A stretch of 64,000 nucleotides of DNA, taken from positions 107,892-171,891 of the forward strand of contig NZ_FOTW01000018.1 in NCBI RefSeq assembly GCF_900114705.1. The letters are read 5' to 3'. Of this stretch, positions 36,737-45,798 are shown one piece after another; positions within the stretch are counted from its first letter, which is position 1; each line of letters opens with the position of its first letter. The DNA is from Rugamonas rubra (GTDB lineage Bacteria > Pseudomonadota > Gammaproteobacteria > Burkholderiales > Burkholderiaceae_D). The position numbers and the translations under genes were made by a program. Below the pieces are notes generated by a model. It was not told where the DNA came from. It did no database searches and saw only the letters and a program-made list of their open reading frames with translations.

Positions 36737-38731
36737 CTACTGCGGCGCCGGCTGTTGCAGCATCAGGTCGCGGATCACCCGCACCGGCGCGCTGCCGTAG
36801 CTGAGGAATTGCTCGTGGAAATCCTTCAGCACGAACTTGTTGCCCAGCGCCTGCTTGCGCTGCTCGCGCAGCTCCATGATCTCGCTGTAGCCGCTGAAGT
36901 AGCTGGTCAGTTGCACCGAGGTCAACTGCACGCGGCGCCATTTCTCCTTGGCCTCGCTGGTGGTCTGGAAGGCCTGCCGCGCCAGCAGGTCGATGGCCTC
37001 CTGCTCGCCCATGTCGAGCACGTGCACGCTGTAGTCGAGGATGGTGTTGGTGACGCTGCGCAGGTTCCACTTCGAGTACATCAGCCACATCTCCGGCGTG
37101 TTGTCGCCGTAGCCGGACTCGAGCATCATGCGCTCGCCGTAGACGGCCCAGCCCTCGACCATGGCGCCGTTGCCGAAGATCGACTTGACGATGGACGGCG
37201 ACTTGTTGGCGTACACCAGCTGGGTGTAGTGGCCGGGGATGGCCTCGTGGATGTTGAGGATCTGCAGGATCCAGTGGTTGTACTCGCGCAGGCTGCTCTC
37301 GGCCGCCTCCGCCGTGGCGCCGTCGAGCGGCGTGACGTTGTAGTAGGTGCGGTCCTGCGGCCGGTACGGGCCGGGCGCTTCGATGCTGGCGCCGGCCACG
37401 CCGCTCTGGTAGGCCGGGGTGGCGCGCACTTCCAGCGGCTTCTTCGGATCCATGGTCAGCAGGTCGTGGCTGACCACCCAGTCCTGCAGCAGCGGGATCT
37501 GGCGGCGGATCTCGGGGAAGAAGTTCTCGCGCGCCACGTGCTGGCTGGACAGCTTGTCGATCACCATGCCGATCTTGCGGGTGCGGTCGAGCGGCTTGGC
37601 CGACAGGCCCATGGTCTTGTTCCACAACTCGTCGGCCAGCCGGTCCATATTGACCAGCAGCGCCTCGCGCGCCGCCAGGGCCTTCTGGTAGGTCTGCTCG
37701 GCGCTGCTGCCGGCCTGGATGTCGAAGACGAACTTCTGCTCGTACAGCTCCTTGCCGAGGCGGAAGGGACGGGCCTCGCCGGTCTGCGCCATGGTCTTGT
37801 CGAGCTCGCCCAACCAGGCGACGTAGCCGTCGACGGCGGTCAGCGCGGCGTTGACGCGCTGGGTGAACAGCTGCTTCTCGACCGGGTTCAGGATGGAGGC
37901 CTGGGCCGCCTTGTCGAGCTCGGTGAGCATGCTCAGCACGCCGGGCGCCTGGGCGATCGCCAGCTGGGTGTGCTCGCGGGTCGGCTTGGCGATGTTGGCG
38001 CGGGCCGCCTCGTAGTAGGCCGGCACGCCGGCGATGCGCTTGAGCAGGGTGCGCAGGCGCTGCGGCTTGGCGGCGTATTCGGTGTTGAGGATGGCGTCGA
38101 TCGGCGCGGCGACGTTGTAGCTGGCCGGGTTCCATTGCCACTCGCGCAGCGTGGTCAGGTAGAAGCGGTCGCTGTTGAGCTTGTTGGTCAGCAGCGCCAG
38201 GTCGGTGCGCTGCTTGGCCGACAGCTGGCGCGCGTCGATCTTGGCGAAGCGGGCCAGCCAGTCGTCGGTGAAGGCCAGCTGGCGGGCGCGGGCGGCCTGG
38301 TCGGGAATGGTCAGGCTGGCGGCGGTGTCGTACTTGCCGACGGCGATGGCGGCCTCCGGGTCGATGCGCCACAGCGCGCCGAGGAACTGGTTGCTCAGGG
38401 TGTCGAGGTTGCGGTCCTGGCGGCGCTCGGACGGCGGCGCCGGACGGGCCATGGCGGCGACCGGCGCGGCCACCGCGGCGGCGGCGACGGCCTTGCCCTT
38501 GCCACCCTTGCCGCGCTTGTCCTGCTTGCCGCCCTTGGCATTCTTGCCGGCGTGCGCGGCCTTGGCGCCGCCCTTGGCAGCGGCCTTGGCGCCGCCCTTG
38601 GCGCTGGATTTGGCGGCGGCCTTGCTCTTGCTGCTGGCGGCCTTGTCGTGGCCGTGGTGGGTGGTGGCGCCGGCCGGCGCGAGCGTCAGGCTCGTCAGCA
38701 GCACAGCCAGCGCAAATTTGGTCTTGATCAT
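36737..38731 (-). CDS. DUF885-family metallopeptidase, exported
   Basis: A 664-residue protein with a signal peptide (LAVLLTSLTLAPAGAT). A ~75-residue low-complexity Lys/Ala/Gly segment follows (AAAKSSAKGGAKAAAKGGAK), then the DUF885 domain to the end. The zinc-binding motif HEAIPGH is at residues 495-501. DUF885 proteins are distant thermolysin-clan peptidases of mostly unknown substrate. The basic linker is unusual for the family and could tether the enzyme to anionic envelope polymers. The gene is monocistronic. Confidence 0.85.
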   Translation of the reverse strand: MIKTKFALAVLLTSLTLAPAGATTHHGHDKAASSKSKAAAKSSAKGGAKAAAKGGAKAAHAGKNAKGGKQDKRGKGGKGKAVAAAAVAAPVAAMARPAPPSERRQDRNLDTLSNQFLGALWRIDPEAAIAVGKYDTAASLTIPDQAARARQLAFTDDWLARFAKIDARQLSAKQRTDLALLTNKLNSDRFYLTTLREWQWNPASYNVAAPIDAILNTEYAAKPQRLRTLLKRIAGVPAYYEAARANIAKPTREHTQLAIAQAPGVLSMLTELDKAAQASILNPVEKQLFTQRVNAALTAVDGYVAWLGELDKTMAQTGEARPFRLGKELYEQKFVFDIQAGSSAEQTYQKALAAREALLVNMDRLADELWNKTMGLSAKPLDRTRKIGMVIDKLSSQHVARENFFPEIRRQIPLLQDWVVSHDLLTMDPKKPLEVRATPAYQSGVAGASIEAPGPYRPQDRTYYNVTPLDGATAEAAESSLREYNHWILQILNIHEAIPGHYTQLVYANKSPSIVKSIFGNGAMVEGWAVYGERMMLESGYGDNTPEMWLMYSKWNLRSVTNTILDYSVHVLDMGEQEAIDLLARQAFQTTSEAKEKWRRVQLTSVQLTSYFSGYSEIMELREQRKQALGNKFVLKDFHEQFLSYGSAPVRVIRDLMLQQPAPQ

Positions 38732-38856
38732 CGTACACAGCCTCTTGATGGTTGGGGCAAGACGCGCATATTCGCAGATTCGGGCGGGCGCGCCAAGGCC
38801 AAGCGTGGGAGAGTAGCACTAATTTCCCTGCTTGAGCGCGCCAGTTGGCGGCCGCC

Positions 38857-39342
38857 TCAGACCAGCGCGTTGGCGCGGATCAGTTCCTGGTGGCGGGCGT
38901 TGAGTACGCCGACGGCGTCCTTGCCGTTGGCCATTTGGCCGAGCAGGATCTCGCTGTCCTTGGTGAAGCGGTGGCCGATGCGGATGGTGTAGGAGCGCGA
39001 CAGCCAGCTCCAGAACGAGGGCACGAAGGTGGCCTCGTCCATGTCGCGCCATTTGACGCCGGCTACGCCCTTGGCCCAGGGCAGGATGCCGTGGTAGAGC
39101 CAGACGCCGACGTCGTCGTAGTACAGCTGGTAGCTGCGGATGGCCAGCACGCGGTAGCCGACCAGCAGCGCCGACGCGACCAGCACGGCGGCGGCGGCCA
39201 GCTCGGTCCATTTGAAGGCCAGCGGCAGCACGGCGCCGAACAGGATCAGCGCCAGCAGCGCGGTGCCGACGTAGGCGGTCCAGGCCTTGGCGCACAGCGG
39301 CGTGCCGTGGCTGGCGATGTGGGCGGCGTTGTCTTCTTCCAT
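38857..39342 (-). CDS. Small membrane protein with PH-like domain
   Basis: The ATG at 39342 (GGAG upstream) gives 161 residues. Two hydrophobic helices at about 20-65 (TALLALILFGAVLPLAF, then AAAAVLVASALLVGY) precede a ~95-residue beta-rich domain (YYDDVGVWLYHGILPWAKGV) that resembles bacterial PH domains. The function is not known. It lies downstream of the large SNF2 helicase with a ~100-nt gap. Confidence 0.6.
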   Translation of the reverse strand: MEEDNAAHIASHGTPLCAKAWTAYVGTALLALILFGAVLPLAFKWTELAAAAVLVASALLVGYRVLAIRSYQLYYDDVGVWLYHGILPWAKGVAGVKWRDMDEATFVPSFWSWLSRSYTIRIGHRFTKDSEILLGQMANGKDAVGVLNARHQELIRANALV

Positions 39343-39440
39343 TGGAGGGCTCCTGCGGCTTGGTAAATCGGCATGGTACACGCATCGCGCCGCGCTGTGC
39401 CGGTTTGCCCGGCGCCGGCGCGGCGCGGCCACGCCGGGGC

Positions 39441-42400
39441 TCAGCGCTGCAAGCCCTGCGCCAGCATGTCGAGCATGTCGCGGGCCGACAGGCGGGCCGC
39501 CGTGTCGCTGCCTTCGAGCAGGCTGTCGGCCAGGTCGCGCTTGTGCTGGTGCAGCTCGACGATGCCCTCCTCGATGGTGTGGCGCGCCACCAGGCGGTAG
39601 ATGGTCACCGGGCGCAACTGGCCCATGCGGTGGGCGCGGTCCGAGGCCTGGTCCTCGACGGCCGGGTTCCACCACGGGTCCATGTGGATCACGTAGTCGG
39701 CCGCCGTCAGGTTGATGCCGACGCCGCCCGCCTTCAGGCTGATCAGGAAGACGTCGCCCGTGCCGGCCTGGAAGGCGTCGACGCGGCTCTTGCGCTCGGC
39801 CATGCTGGTGCTGCCGTCGAGGTATTGGTAGGACACGTCCTGCTCCTCGAGGTGGTGGCGGATCAGCTTCAAATGGTCGACGAACTGGCTGAACACCAGC
39901 ACCTTGTGGCCGTTCTCCAGCAGGCCGGTGAGCAGGTGGGCGAAGGCGGCCAGCTTGCTGCTGGCCAGGCCCAGTTCGGGCGCCACCAGCGCCGGGTTGC
40001 AGCAGGCGCGGCGCAGCTTCATGATCTCGGCCAGGATCTGCATCGACTTCTTCTCGGCCGGCCCCTCGACCGCCGCCAGCTTCTCCAGCGCGCTGCGGCG
40101 CAGCGACTCGTACAGCGCCATCTCCGGCGCCGACAGGTCGACCTCCAGCGTGATCTCGGTGCGCGGCGGCAGCTCGGCCAGCACCTGCGACTTGGTGCGG
40201 CGCAGGATGAACGGCTGGATCAGGCGGCGCAGGCGCAGCCGGGCGCCGACCTCGGCGCGGTGGTCCTGCGCCTTCTCGATCGGCCCGGCGAAGCGCAGGT
40301 TGAACTGGTCCAGGGTGCCGAGCAGGCCGGGGTTGATGAAGCGGAACAGGTTCCACAGCTCGCCCAGGTGGTTCTCCAGCGGCGTGCCGGTGGCCACCAT
40401 CTTGAAGCCGCCGCGCAGCGCCATGACGGCCTGCGAGCGCTTGGTGGTGCTGTTCTTGATGGCCTGCGCCTCGTCGAGCACGATGGTCTGCCAGTGCACG
40501 CCGGCGAACAGCGCCGACTCCAGTTGCAGCAGGCCGTAGCTGACCACCACCAGGTCGAACGGTTGCAACGTGGCCAGCGTGTCGGCGCGGTCGCCGGCGC
40601 CGAACAGCTTGACGTTCAGGGTCGGCGCGAAGCGGGCCGCCTCGCTGATCCAGTTCATGCACACCGAGGTCGGCGCCACCACCAGGGTCGGCCCCTGCGG
40701 CGCGCGCGACAGGATCAGCGCCAGCGCCTGCAGGGTTTTGCCCAGGCCCATGTCGTCGGCCAGGCAGGCGCCCACGCCCCAGTGGGCCAGGCGGGCCAGC
40801 CAGTCGTAGCCCTCGTGCTGGTAGTCGCGCAGCTCGGCCTGCAGGGTGCTGGGCAGCCGCGGCACGAACTCGGTTTGCGATTGCAGGCGCGCCAGATGCT
40901 CGCGCCAGGCCTGGTCGGCCTTCAGTCCGCCGGCCGAGTCGGCCAGCTCCTCGAGCGCGAAGGCGGCCAGCGGGTGCAGGCGCACGCCGTCGGCATCCAA
41001 CTCGCCATAGGCCGACACCTCGGACAGGCGGCGGTGCAGCTCCTCGGCCAGCGCCAGGAAGCGGTTCTCGCCCAGCTCGATGAAGCGGCCCTTGCCGCTG
41101 CGCACCAGCTCGAGCAGGGTGCGCAGGTCCATCACCTGCTCCTCGTCGACCTGCAGCTCGCCGCTGGCGGCGAACCAGTCCTTGTGGCTCTTGATGGCCA
41201 GGCGCAGCTGCTTGCTGTCGACCTTCTTGGTGATGCGGAAGCTCTCGCCCTCGGGCCAGGCCAGCACGATGCCGGCCGGGTCGAGCTCCTGCAGCTCGGC
41301 CAGCAGTTGCAGGCACAGCGCCGGCTGGCCCAGCAGCCACTCGCCGTGGTCCTGCTCGGCCTCGTCGAGGATGGGGCACTTGCCGACCAGTTGGCGTTCG
41401 GCCTCGCGCTCGGCGTTCAGCTCGCGCCGGGTCTGCGCCGGCTTGCCGCCGGCGTCGGCGATCAGGGTCTCGGCGCCGTCGCCCGGCGCGTAGTAGGCGC
41501 CGCCGTCGAGCGGACGCACCAGCAGCTGCATCTTCAGGCCGTGCTGGTAGGGCAGCAGGTGGACGTGCAGGCGGGCGTCGGCCTCGACCTGCGCCACGTC
41601 GCTGTGGGCGCCGCCGATGTCGGACTGCACCGTCATCAGCGAAGAGATCGAACCGATCGCCTGCAGCACCTGCTGCTCGGCGTGCTCGGGCACGATCAGG
41701 CCGTCGCCGACGATGGCGGCGATGCGGCGGTGCTCGTCGGCGATGGCGATCACGCGCAGCCGGGTCGGCGTTTCGCGGCTGATGACGACGGTGGAGTTGT
41801 TGTCGGGGATGGCCGGCTGCAGGCTCAGGTGCAGATTGCCGCCGCGCTTGCGGATCAGCAGTTCCGGCTCGCCGGCCAGCAGCTCGACGCGGGTGTCCGG
41901 CGCCTCCTGCCAGAACACCAGCGGGTGGCCGACCAGCGCTGCGGCGGCGCGCTGCGGGTCGACCTCGTAGGCCAGGCCGGAGGAGTGGTAGTTGCGGTGC
42001 GCCACGCTGATCGCCTCGGCGGCGCGCAGGTCCTGCGGCGTCAGGTAGTCGATCTGCTCGGACTCGAAGCGCAGCCGCTTGAGGCCGACGGCGCGGCCCT
42101 TGCTCCAGGCGCCGCGCGCGTCGCGCTTCTGCTCGCGCGGCTCGACCTCGGTCAGGCCGTGGCGGGCGTCGTACACCAGCATCCAGGCCAGCCGCACGGC
42201 GCCGCTTTGTTCCGGCGCGGCCGGTTGGTGCAGGTTGATCAGCGCGGTGAGCTGGCGCTGCCAGGCCTCCTGCCGCTCGAACCATTGCGTCAGGTCGGCG
42301 AAGCCGAGCCGCTCGCGCAGCGCGGCGGCGCGCTTGGCCTGGGCCGGCTCGCCCAGGTGGCCGAGCAGGGCCAGCGCCTGGCCGGCCAGCAGCAGGTAGC

Positions 42401-43604
42401 CGGCCGCCTCGGCCTGCTGCGCCAGCTCCTCCAGCTCGAGGCGGCGCTGCGCCAACTGCGGCAGCGACAGCCAGTAGTACAGCAGGCTTTGGAACATCTG
42501 CGCCTGCAGCGTGGTCTCCCAGGCGCGGGTCGGGATGGCCTCCGCCTGCAGCGTGCCGGCGCGCACCTGGCGCAGCAGGTCGAGCTGCTGGTAGACGGCG
42601 CTGTCGTGGTTCTGCGTGGCGCGCACGGCGGCGTCCAGGTAGGCCTCGGCGGTCTTGGCCAGCTTGGCGTCGCCGCCGCGCATCAGGGCCAGCGCGTACA
42701 GGTGGCCGCCGATGCCGTGGAACAGCTGCTTGCGCTTGCCGGACTCGCGCCGCAGCGCCTTCAAGGCCGCCTCGAAGCCGTCCACGGCGGCGCCGTGCTC
42801 GCCGCGCAGCAGCCGCACCACGCTGGCGAGGAACAGCGCCATGGCGCCGTCGCAGCGTTCCAGGTAGCGCGCCGCGTCGTCCAGCCGGCCGCACAGGATG
42901 GCGTCCTCGGCCAGGCCCAGGCGCAGCGCCGGCGCCACCTCGTCGCCGGCCGCCTGGCGCCGCTGCACATGCTGCTCGGCGTGGCCGCGCAGCTGGGCCG
43001 CGCCGGCCGGCTCGCGCTGCGCGTTGTTGAGCAACAGGGTCAGCACGTCGTCCTGCATCAGCGGGTGGACCCGCGCCAGCATGCCGGCCTCGAAGGGCCG
43101 GCCGAGGATCTCGACCACCGGGTGCAGCTGGGCCGCCTCGTAGCTGGCCATGCAAAAACTCAGCAGCGGCACCACCTGCTGCGGCGCCTGGCCGCGCAGC
43201 AGCGCCATGCGCAGGCGCGCCACGCCGGCGCGGTAGCTGCGCGGCTCGTGCGTGCTCCAGCTTTGCCGCAGCGGCACCACCACGTCGTGCGCGTGGCACA
43301 GCTGGTCGAGCGTGTGGGCGCCGATGGCGGCGCGCAGCGCCGGCCAGCGCAGCTTGGGGTTGCAGACATAGCCGCGCCCGGTGATGACGCTGATGAAGGC
43401 CAGCCGCTCCAGGTGGCGGATCGGCTCGTCGAGCGTGGTGGCGCTGTAGGTGCGCTCCTGCGGGTCCTTGAAGCCGGCGGCGCGCATGTGGTCGAGGATG
43501 CTGGTGCGCCCGGTCGGCTCGCCGAGTAGGGCGAGCAGCGCCAGGATCATCTTTTCATTGAAGGCGAGGGCGTCGAATTCGGCGAGCAGTTGCGGGTCGG
43601 TCAT
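39441..43604 (-). CDS. Large SNF2-family DNA-dependent ATPase/helicase (1387 aa)
   Basis: The motor occupies about residues 920-1380: Walker A DDMGLGKTLQ (Lys956), DEAQ box at 1044-1047, TGTPLENHLGELWNLF, FSQFVDHLKLI, KAGGVGINLTAADYVIHMDP and RAHRMGQLRPV. The N-terminal ~900 residues include helical repeats (TPR-like character around 200-430) and the associated region common to large bacterial SNF2 proteins. It differs from the 722-3874 protein in length and motif II (DEAQ versus DESH). It sits 13 nt downstream of the S9 peptidase gene, so both are probably on one transcript. Substrate unknown. Confidence 0.9.
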   Translation of the reverse strand: MTDPQLLAEFDALAFNEKMILALLALLGEPTGRTSILDHMRAAGFKDPQERTYSATTLDEPIRHLERLAFISVITGRGYVCNPKLRWPALRAAIGAHTLDQLCHAHDVVVPLRQSWSTHEPRSYRAGVARLRMALLRGQAPQQVVPLLSFCMASYEAAQLHPVVEILGRPFEAGMLARVHPLMQDDVLTLLLNNAQREPAGAAQLRGHAEQHVQRRQAAGDEVAPALRLGLAEDAILCGRLDDAARYLERCDGAMALFLASVVRLLRGEHGAAVDGFEAALKALRRESGKRKQLFHGIGGHLYALALMRGGDAKLAKTAEAYLDAAVRATQNHDSAVYQQLDLLRQVRAGTLQAEAIPTRAWETTLQAQMFQSLLYYWLSLPQLAQRRLELEELAQQAEAAGYLLLAGQALALLGHLGEPAQAKRAAALRERLGFADLTQWFERQEAWQRQLTALINLHQPAAPEQSGAVRLAWMLVYDARHGLTEVEPREQKRDARGAWSKGRAVGLKRLRFESEQIDYLTPQDLRAAEAISVAHRNYHSSGLAYEVDPQRAAAALVGHPLVFWQEAPDTRVELLAGEPELLIRKRGGNLHLSLQPAIPDNNSTVVISRETPTRLRVIAIADEHRRIAAIVGDGLIVPEHAEQQVLQAIGSISSLMTVQSDIGGAHSDVAQVEADARLHVHLLPYQHGLKMQLLVRPLDGGAYYAPGDGAETLIADAGGKPAQTRRELNAEREAERQLVGKCPILDEAEQDHGEWLLGQPALCLQLLAELQELDPAGIVLAWPEGESFRITKKVDSKQLRLAIKSHKDWFAASGELQVDEEQVMDLRTLLELVRSGKGRFIELGENRFLALAEELHRRLSEVSAYGELDADGVRLHPLAAFALEELADSAGGLKADQAWREHLARLQSQTEFVPRLPSTLQAELRDYQHEGYDWLARLAHWGVGACLADDMGLGKTLQALALILSRAPQGPTLVVAPTSVCMNWISEAARFAPTLNVKLFGAGDRADTLATLQPFDLVVVSYGLLQLESALFAGVHWQTIVLDEAQAIKNSTTKRSQAVMALRGGFKMVATGTPLENHLGELWNLFRFINPGLLGTLDQFNLRFAGPIEKAQDHRAEVGARLRLRRLIQPFILRRTKSQVLAELPPRTEITLEVDLSAPEMALYESLRRSALEKLAAVEGPAEKKSMQILAEIMKLRRACCNPALVAPELGLASSKLAAFAHLLTGLLENGHKVLVFSQFVDHLKLIRHHLEEQDVSYQYLDGSTSMAERKSRVDAFQAGTGDVFLISLKAGGVGINLTAADYVIHMDPWWNPAVEDQASDRAHRMGQLRPVTIYRLVARHTIEEGIVELHQHKRDLADSLLEGSDTAARLSARDMLDMLAQGLQR

Positions 43605-43617
43605 GCGGTTTCCGTGG

Positions 43618-45627
43618 TCATGCGGCCGGGGCGTCCGGCAGGTTGTGGATCTCCACCGGGGCGGCGGCGCCCGGCGTGTGCAGGCCGAACATGCGCTGGT
43701 AGAAGTACAGCTCGGCCTCCAGCGTGCGGACGATGTTCTCGGCCTTGCGGAAGCCGTGGCCCTCGCCCTCCAGCGGCACGTAGGCGACCGGCACGCCGCG
43801 CGCCTTCAAGGCCGCCACCATGCTCTCGGACTGCTGCGGCGGCACCACCTTGTCGTCCAGGCCCTGGAAGAAGATCATCGGCCGCGCCAGGCGGTCGGTG
43901 TGGTGGATCGGCGAGCGCGCCAGGTACAGCGCCTCGGCGGCCGGCTGCGGCGCGATCAGGTAGGCGTTGTAGTGCGATTCGAACTTGTGCGAGTCCTGGT
44001 CCAGCCCCTTCAGGTCGGACACGCCGTAGTAGCTGGCGCCGAGCTTGAAGACGTCGTGGAAGGTCAGCGCGCACAGCGTGGTCAGGCCGCCGGCGCTGCC
44101 GCCACGGATGATCAGGCGTTCGCCGTCGGCCAGGCCGCGCGCCACCAGCGCCCGCGCGCCGGCGATGCAGTCCTCGACGTCGACCACGCCCCACTGGCCC
44201 TTGAGGGCGTCGCGGTAGGCGCGGCCGAAGCCGCTGCTGCCGCCGTAGTTCACGTCGAGCACGCCGAAGCCACGGCTGGTCCAGAACTGGGTGGCCAGCT
44301 TCAAGGTGTTGGTGGTCATGCCGGTCGGGCCGCCGTGGCTGATGACGATCACCGGCGGCAGCGCGCCGGCCGGTCCGTGCAGCCGGCTGTTGCAGGGCGG
44401 GTAGAAGAAGGCGTGCGATTCGCGGCCGTTGGCGCTGGGGTAGCGGATGCTGGCCGGCACCGACAAGTCGTTTGTCGCCGGCAGCTCGGCGATCGACTGC
44501 GCCAGCACCTCCACCTCCTCGCTGGTGAACTCGATGCGCGCCAGTTCCAGCGCGATGGTCGGGCCGCCGCCGAGCAGGGCGACGAAGCCGGCGCCGACGC
44601 GCAGCTCGCGGATCTCCTGGTAGGGGTTGGCGATGGCCTCCAGCTTGCCGCTGCCCAGCAGCAGGCGGCCGAGCCGGCTGACGCCCTGCTCGATGTAGGT
44701 GCAGATGATCTCGCCGGCCGAGCGGAAGCCGTACATCGAACCGCCGAAGGTCCAGTGCGGCGTGGCGAATTCGGCCTGCATCGGGCACAGCGCCTCGACG
44801 CGGCGGCCGCCGCCCGCTTGGCCGCCCGTTTGGTCGAGGCGGTACAGGTTCCACCAGCCGCTGCGGTCGGAGACGAAGTGCAGGCGGTTGTCGGGCGACC
44901 ATTCCGGCTGGCAGATGGCCTCCTCGGCGCCGCCGGCGACCAGCGTGGGCGCGCCCAGGCTGCCGTCGTCGTTGACGGCGGCCAGCCACAGCTCGCTGCC
45001 CTGCCACGGCATGCGCGGGTGGTCCCAGCTGAGCCAGGCCAGCGCGCGGCCGTCCGGCGACAGGCGCGGCGCGGCGTAGAAGTCGTGGCCCTGGGCCAGC
45101 ACGGTCTCGGCGCCGTCGGCGCCGATGGCGCACAGGCAGTTGTCCGGCTGCGCCGCGCCTTCGCCGTGCAGCTCGCGCACGCTGATCAGGCGTTGGCGGC
45201 GGCGGTCGACGACGAAGTCGGCGTGGCGTTGGCGGCCGGGCCGGGTCAGCGCCCGCGGCGCGGCGTCGCCGTCCACCTCGCAGCGGTACAGCAGGTTGTC
45301 GGCGAAATGCGAGAAGTAGACGGTGGCGCCGTCGACCGCGTAGGCGCCGCCGCCGTATTCGTGGACCCGGCTGCGCACGTTGAACGGCGCCGGGGTCAGC
45401 TCGTCGCTGCGCGCGCCGTGGTGGCGCAGCAGGGTGTTGCGGCCCGCCTCGGCGGCGCGGCCGGCCAGCCAGAAGATGTCGGCGCCGTCGGCGCCGCCCA
45501 GCGCCAACTGGCTCAGCGGCGTGGCGCCGGCCGCCACGCGCGCCGCGCTGATGCTCGACGGCCAGGTGCCGAAGGGGGCGCTGGCGCTGGTGGGGACGGC
45601 GTGGTCGGTGGCGGTATCGGTGGTCAT
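43618..45627 (-). CDS. S9 family (prolyl-oligopeptidase-type) peptidase
   Basis: The ATG at 45627, six bases after TCTGGAG, gives 669 residues. The first ~400 residues form a beta-propeller with WD/PD40-like blades (LSPDGRALAWLSWDHPRMPW, EWSPDNRLHFVSD). The C-terminal alpha/beta hydrolase has the nucleophile Ser in RGGSAGGLT, Asp in QGLDDKVVP, and His in EGEGHGFRK. There is no signal peptide, so it is cytosolic. It cleaves peptides, probably dipeptidyl- or acylaminoacyl-type. It is divergent from hemE. Confidence 0.9.
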   Translation of the reverse strand: MTTDTATDHAVPTSASAPFGTWPSSISAARVAAGATPLSQLALGGADGADIFWLAGRAAEAGRNTLLRHHGARSDELTPAPFNVRSRVHEYGGGAYAVDGATVYFSHFADNLLYRCEVDGDAAPRALTRPGRQRHADFVVDRRRQRLISVRELHGEGAAQPDNCLCAIGADGAETVLAQGHDFYAAPRLSPDGRALAWLSWDHPRMPWQGSELWLAAVNDDGSLGAPTLVAGGAEEAICQPEWSPDNRLHFVSDRSGWWNLYRLDQTGGQAGGGRRVEALCPMQAEFATPHWTFGGSMYGFRSAGEIICTYIEQGVSRLGRLLLGSGKLEAIANPYQEIRELRVGAGFVALLGGGPTIALELARIEFTSEEVEVLAQSIAELPATNDLSVPASIRYPSANGRESHAFFYPPCNSRLHGPAGALPPVIVISHGGPTGMTTNTLKLATQFWTSRGFGVLDVNYGGSSGFGRAYRDALKGQWGVVDVEDCIAGARALVARGLADGERLIIRGGSAGGLTTLCALTFHDVFKLGASYYGVSDLKGLDQDSHKFESHYNAYLIAPQPAAEALYLARSPIHHTDRLARPMIFFQGLDDKVVPPQQSESMVAALKARGVPVAYVPLEGEGHGFRKAENIVRTLEAELYFYQRMFGLHTPGAAAPVEIHNLPDAPAA

Positions 45628-45761
45628 GGTCGCTCCAGAGGGTGGGATGGCCGGGTCGCGGCGCGGGCTGCTAGGCATGATAGTGAAAGGAAGGACAATC
45701 TTCCAGCGAAACTTGGCCGGGCCGGGCGGTCGGGAATGCGTAAAAACCGGCCGGGGGGTGC

Positions 45762-45767
45762 GATAAT
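45762..45767 (+). promoter_or_regulatory. Candidate -10 for hemE
   Basis: GATAAT preceded by TG-C (an extended -10 form) lies 32 bp before the hemE ATG in the divergent spacer with the S9 peptidase gene. No good -35 hexamer is visible. Confidence 0.35.
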
Positions 45768-45798
45768 AGCGTCTTTCCTCCAGCTCCGACTGCCATTC

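Noticed and set aside
36201..38819. 872-residue minus-strand frame spanning the DUF885 region
   Set aside because: Only its last 123 codons (from the ATG at 36572) look like a gene; the rest is out-of-frame reading through the DUF885 gene.
39342..43529. 1395-residue plus-strand open frame opposite the large SNF2 gene
   Set aside because: Low-complexity Gln/Leu/Val/Arg sequence with no recognisable motif, opposite a well-supported helicase.
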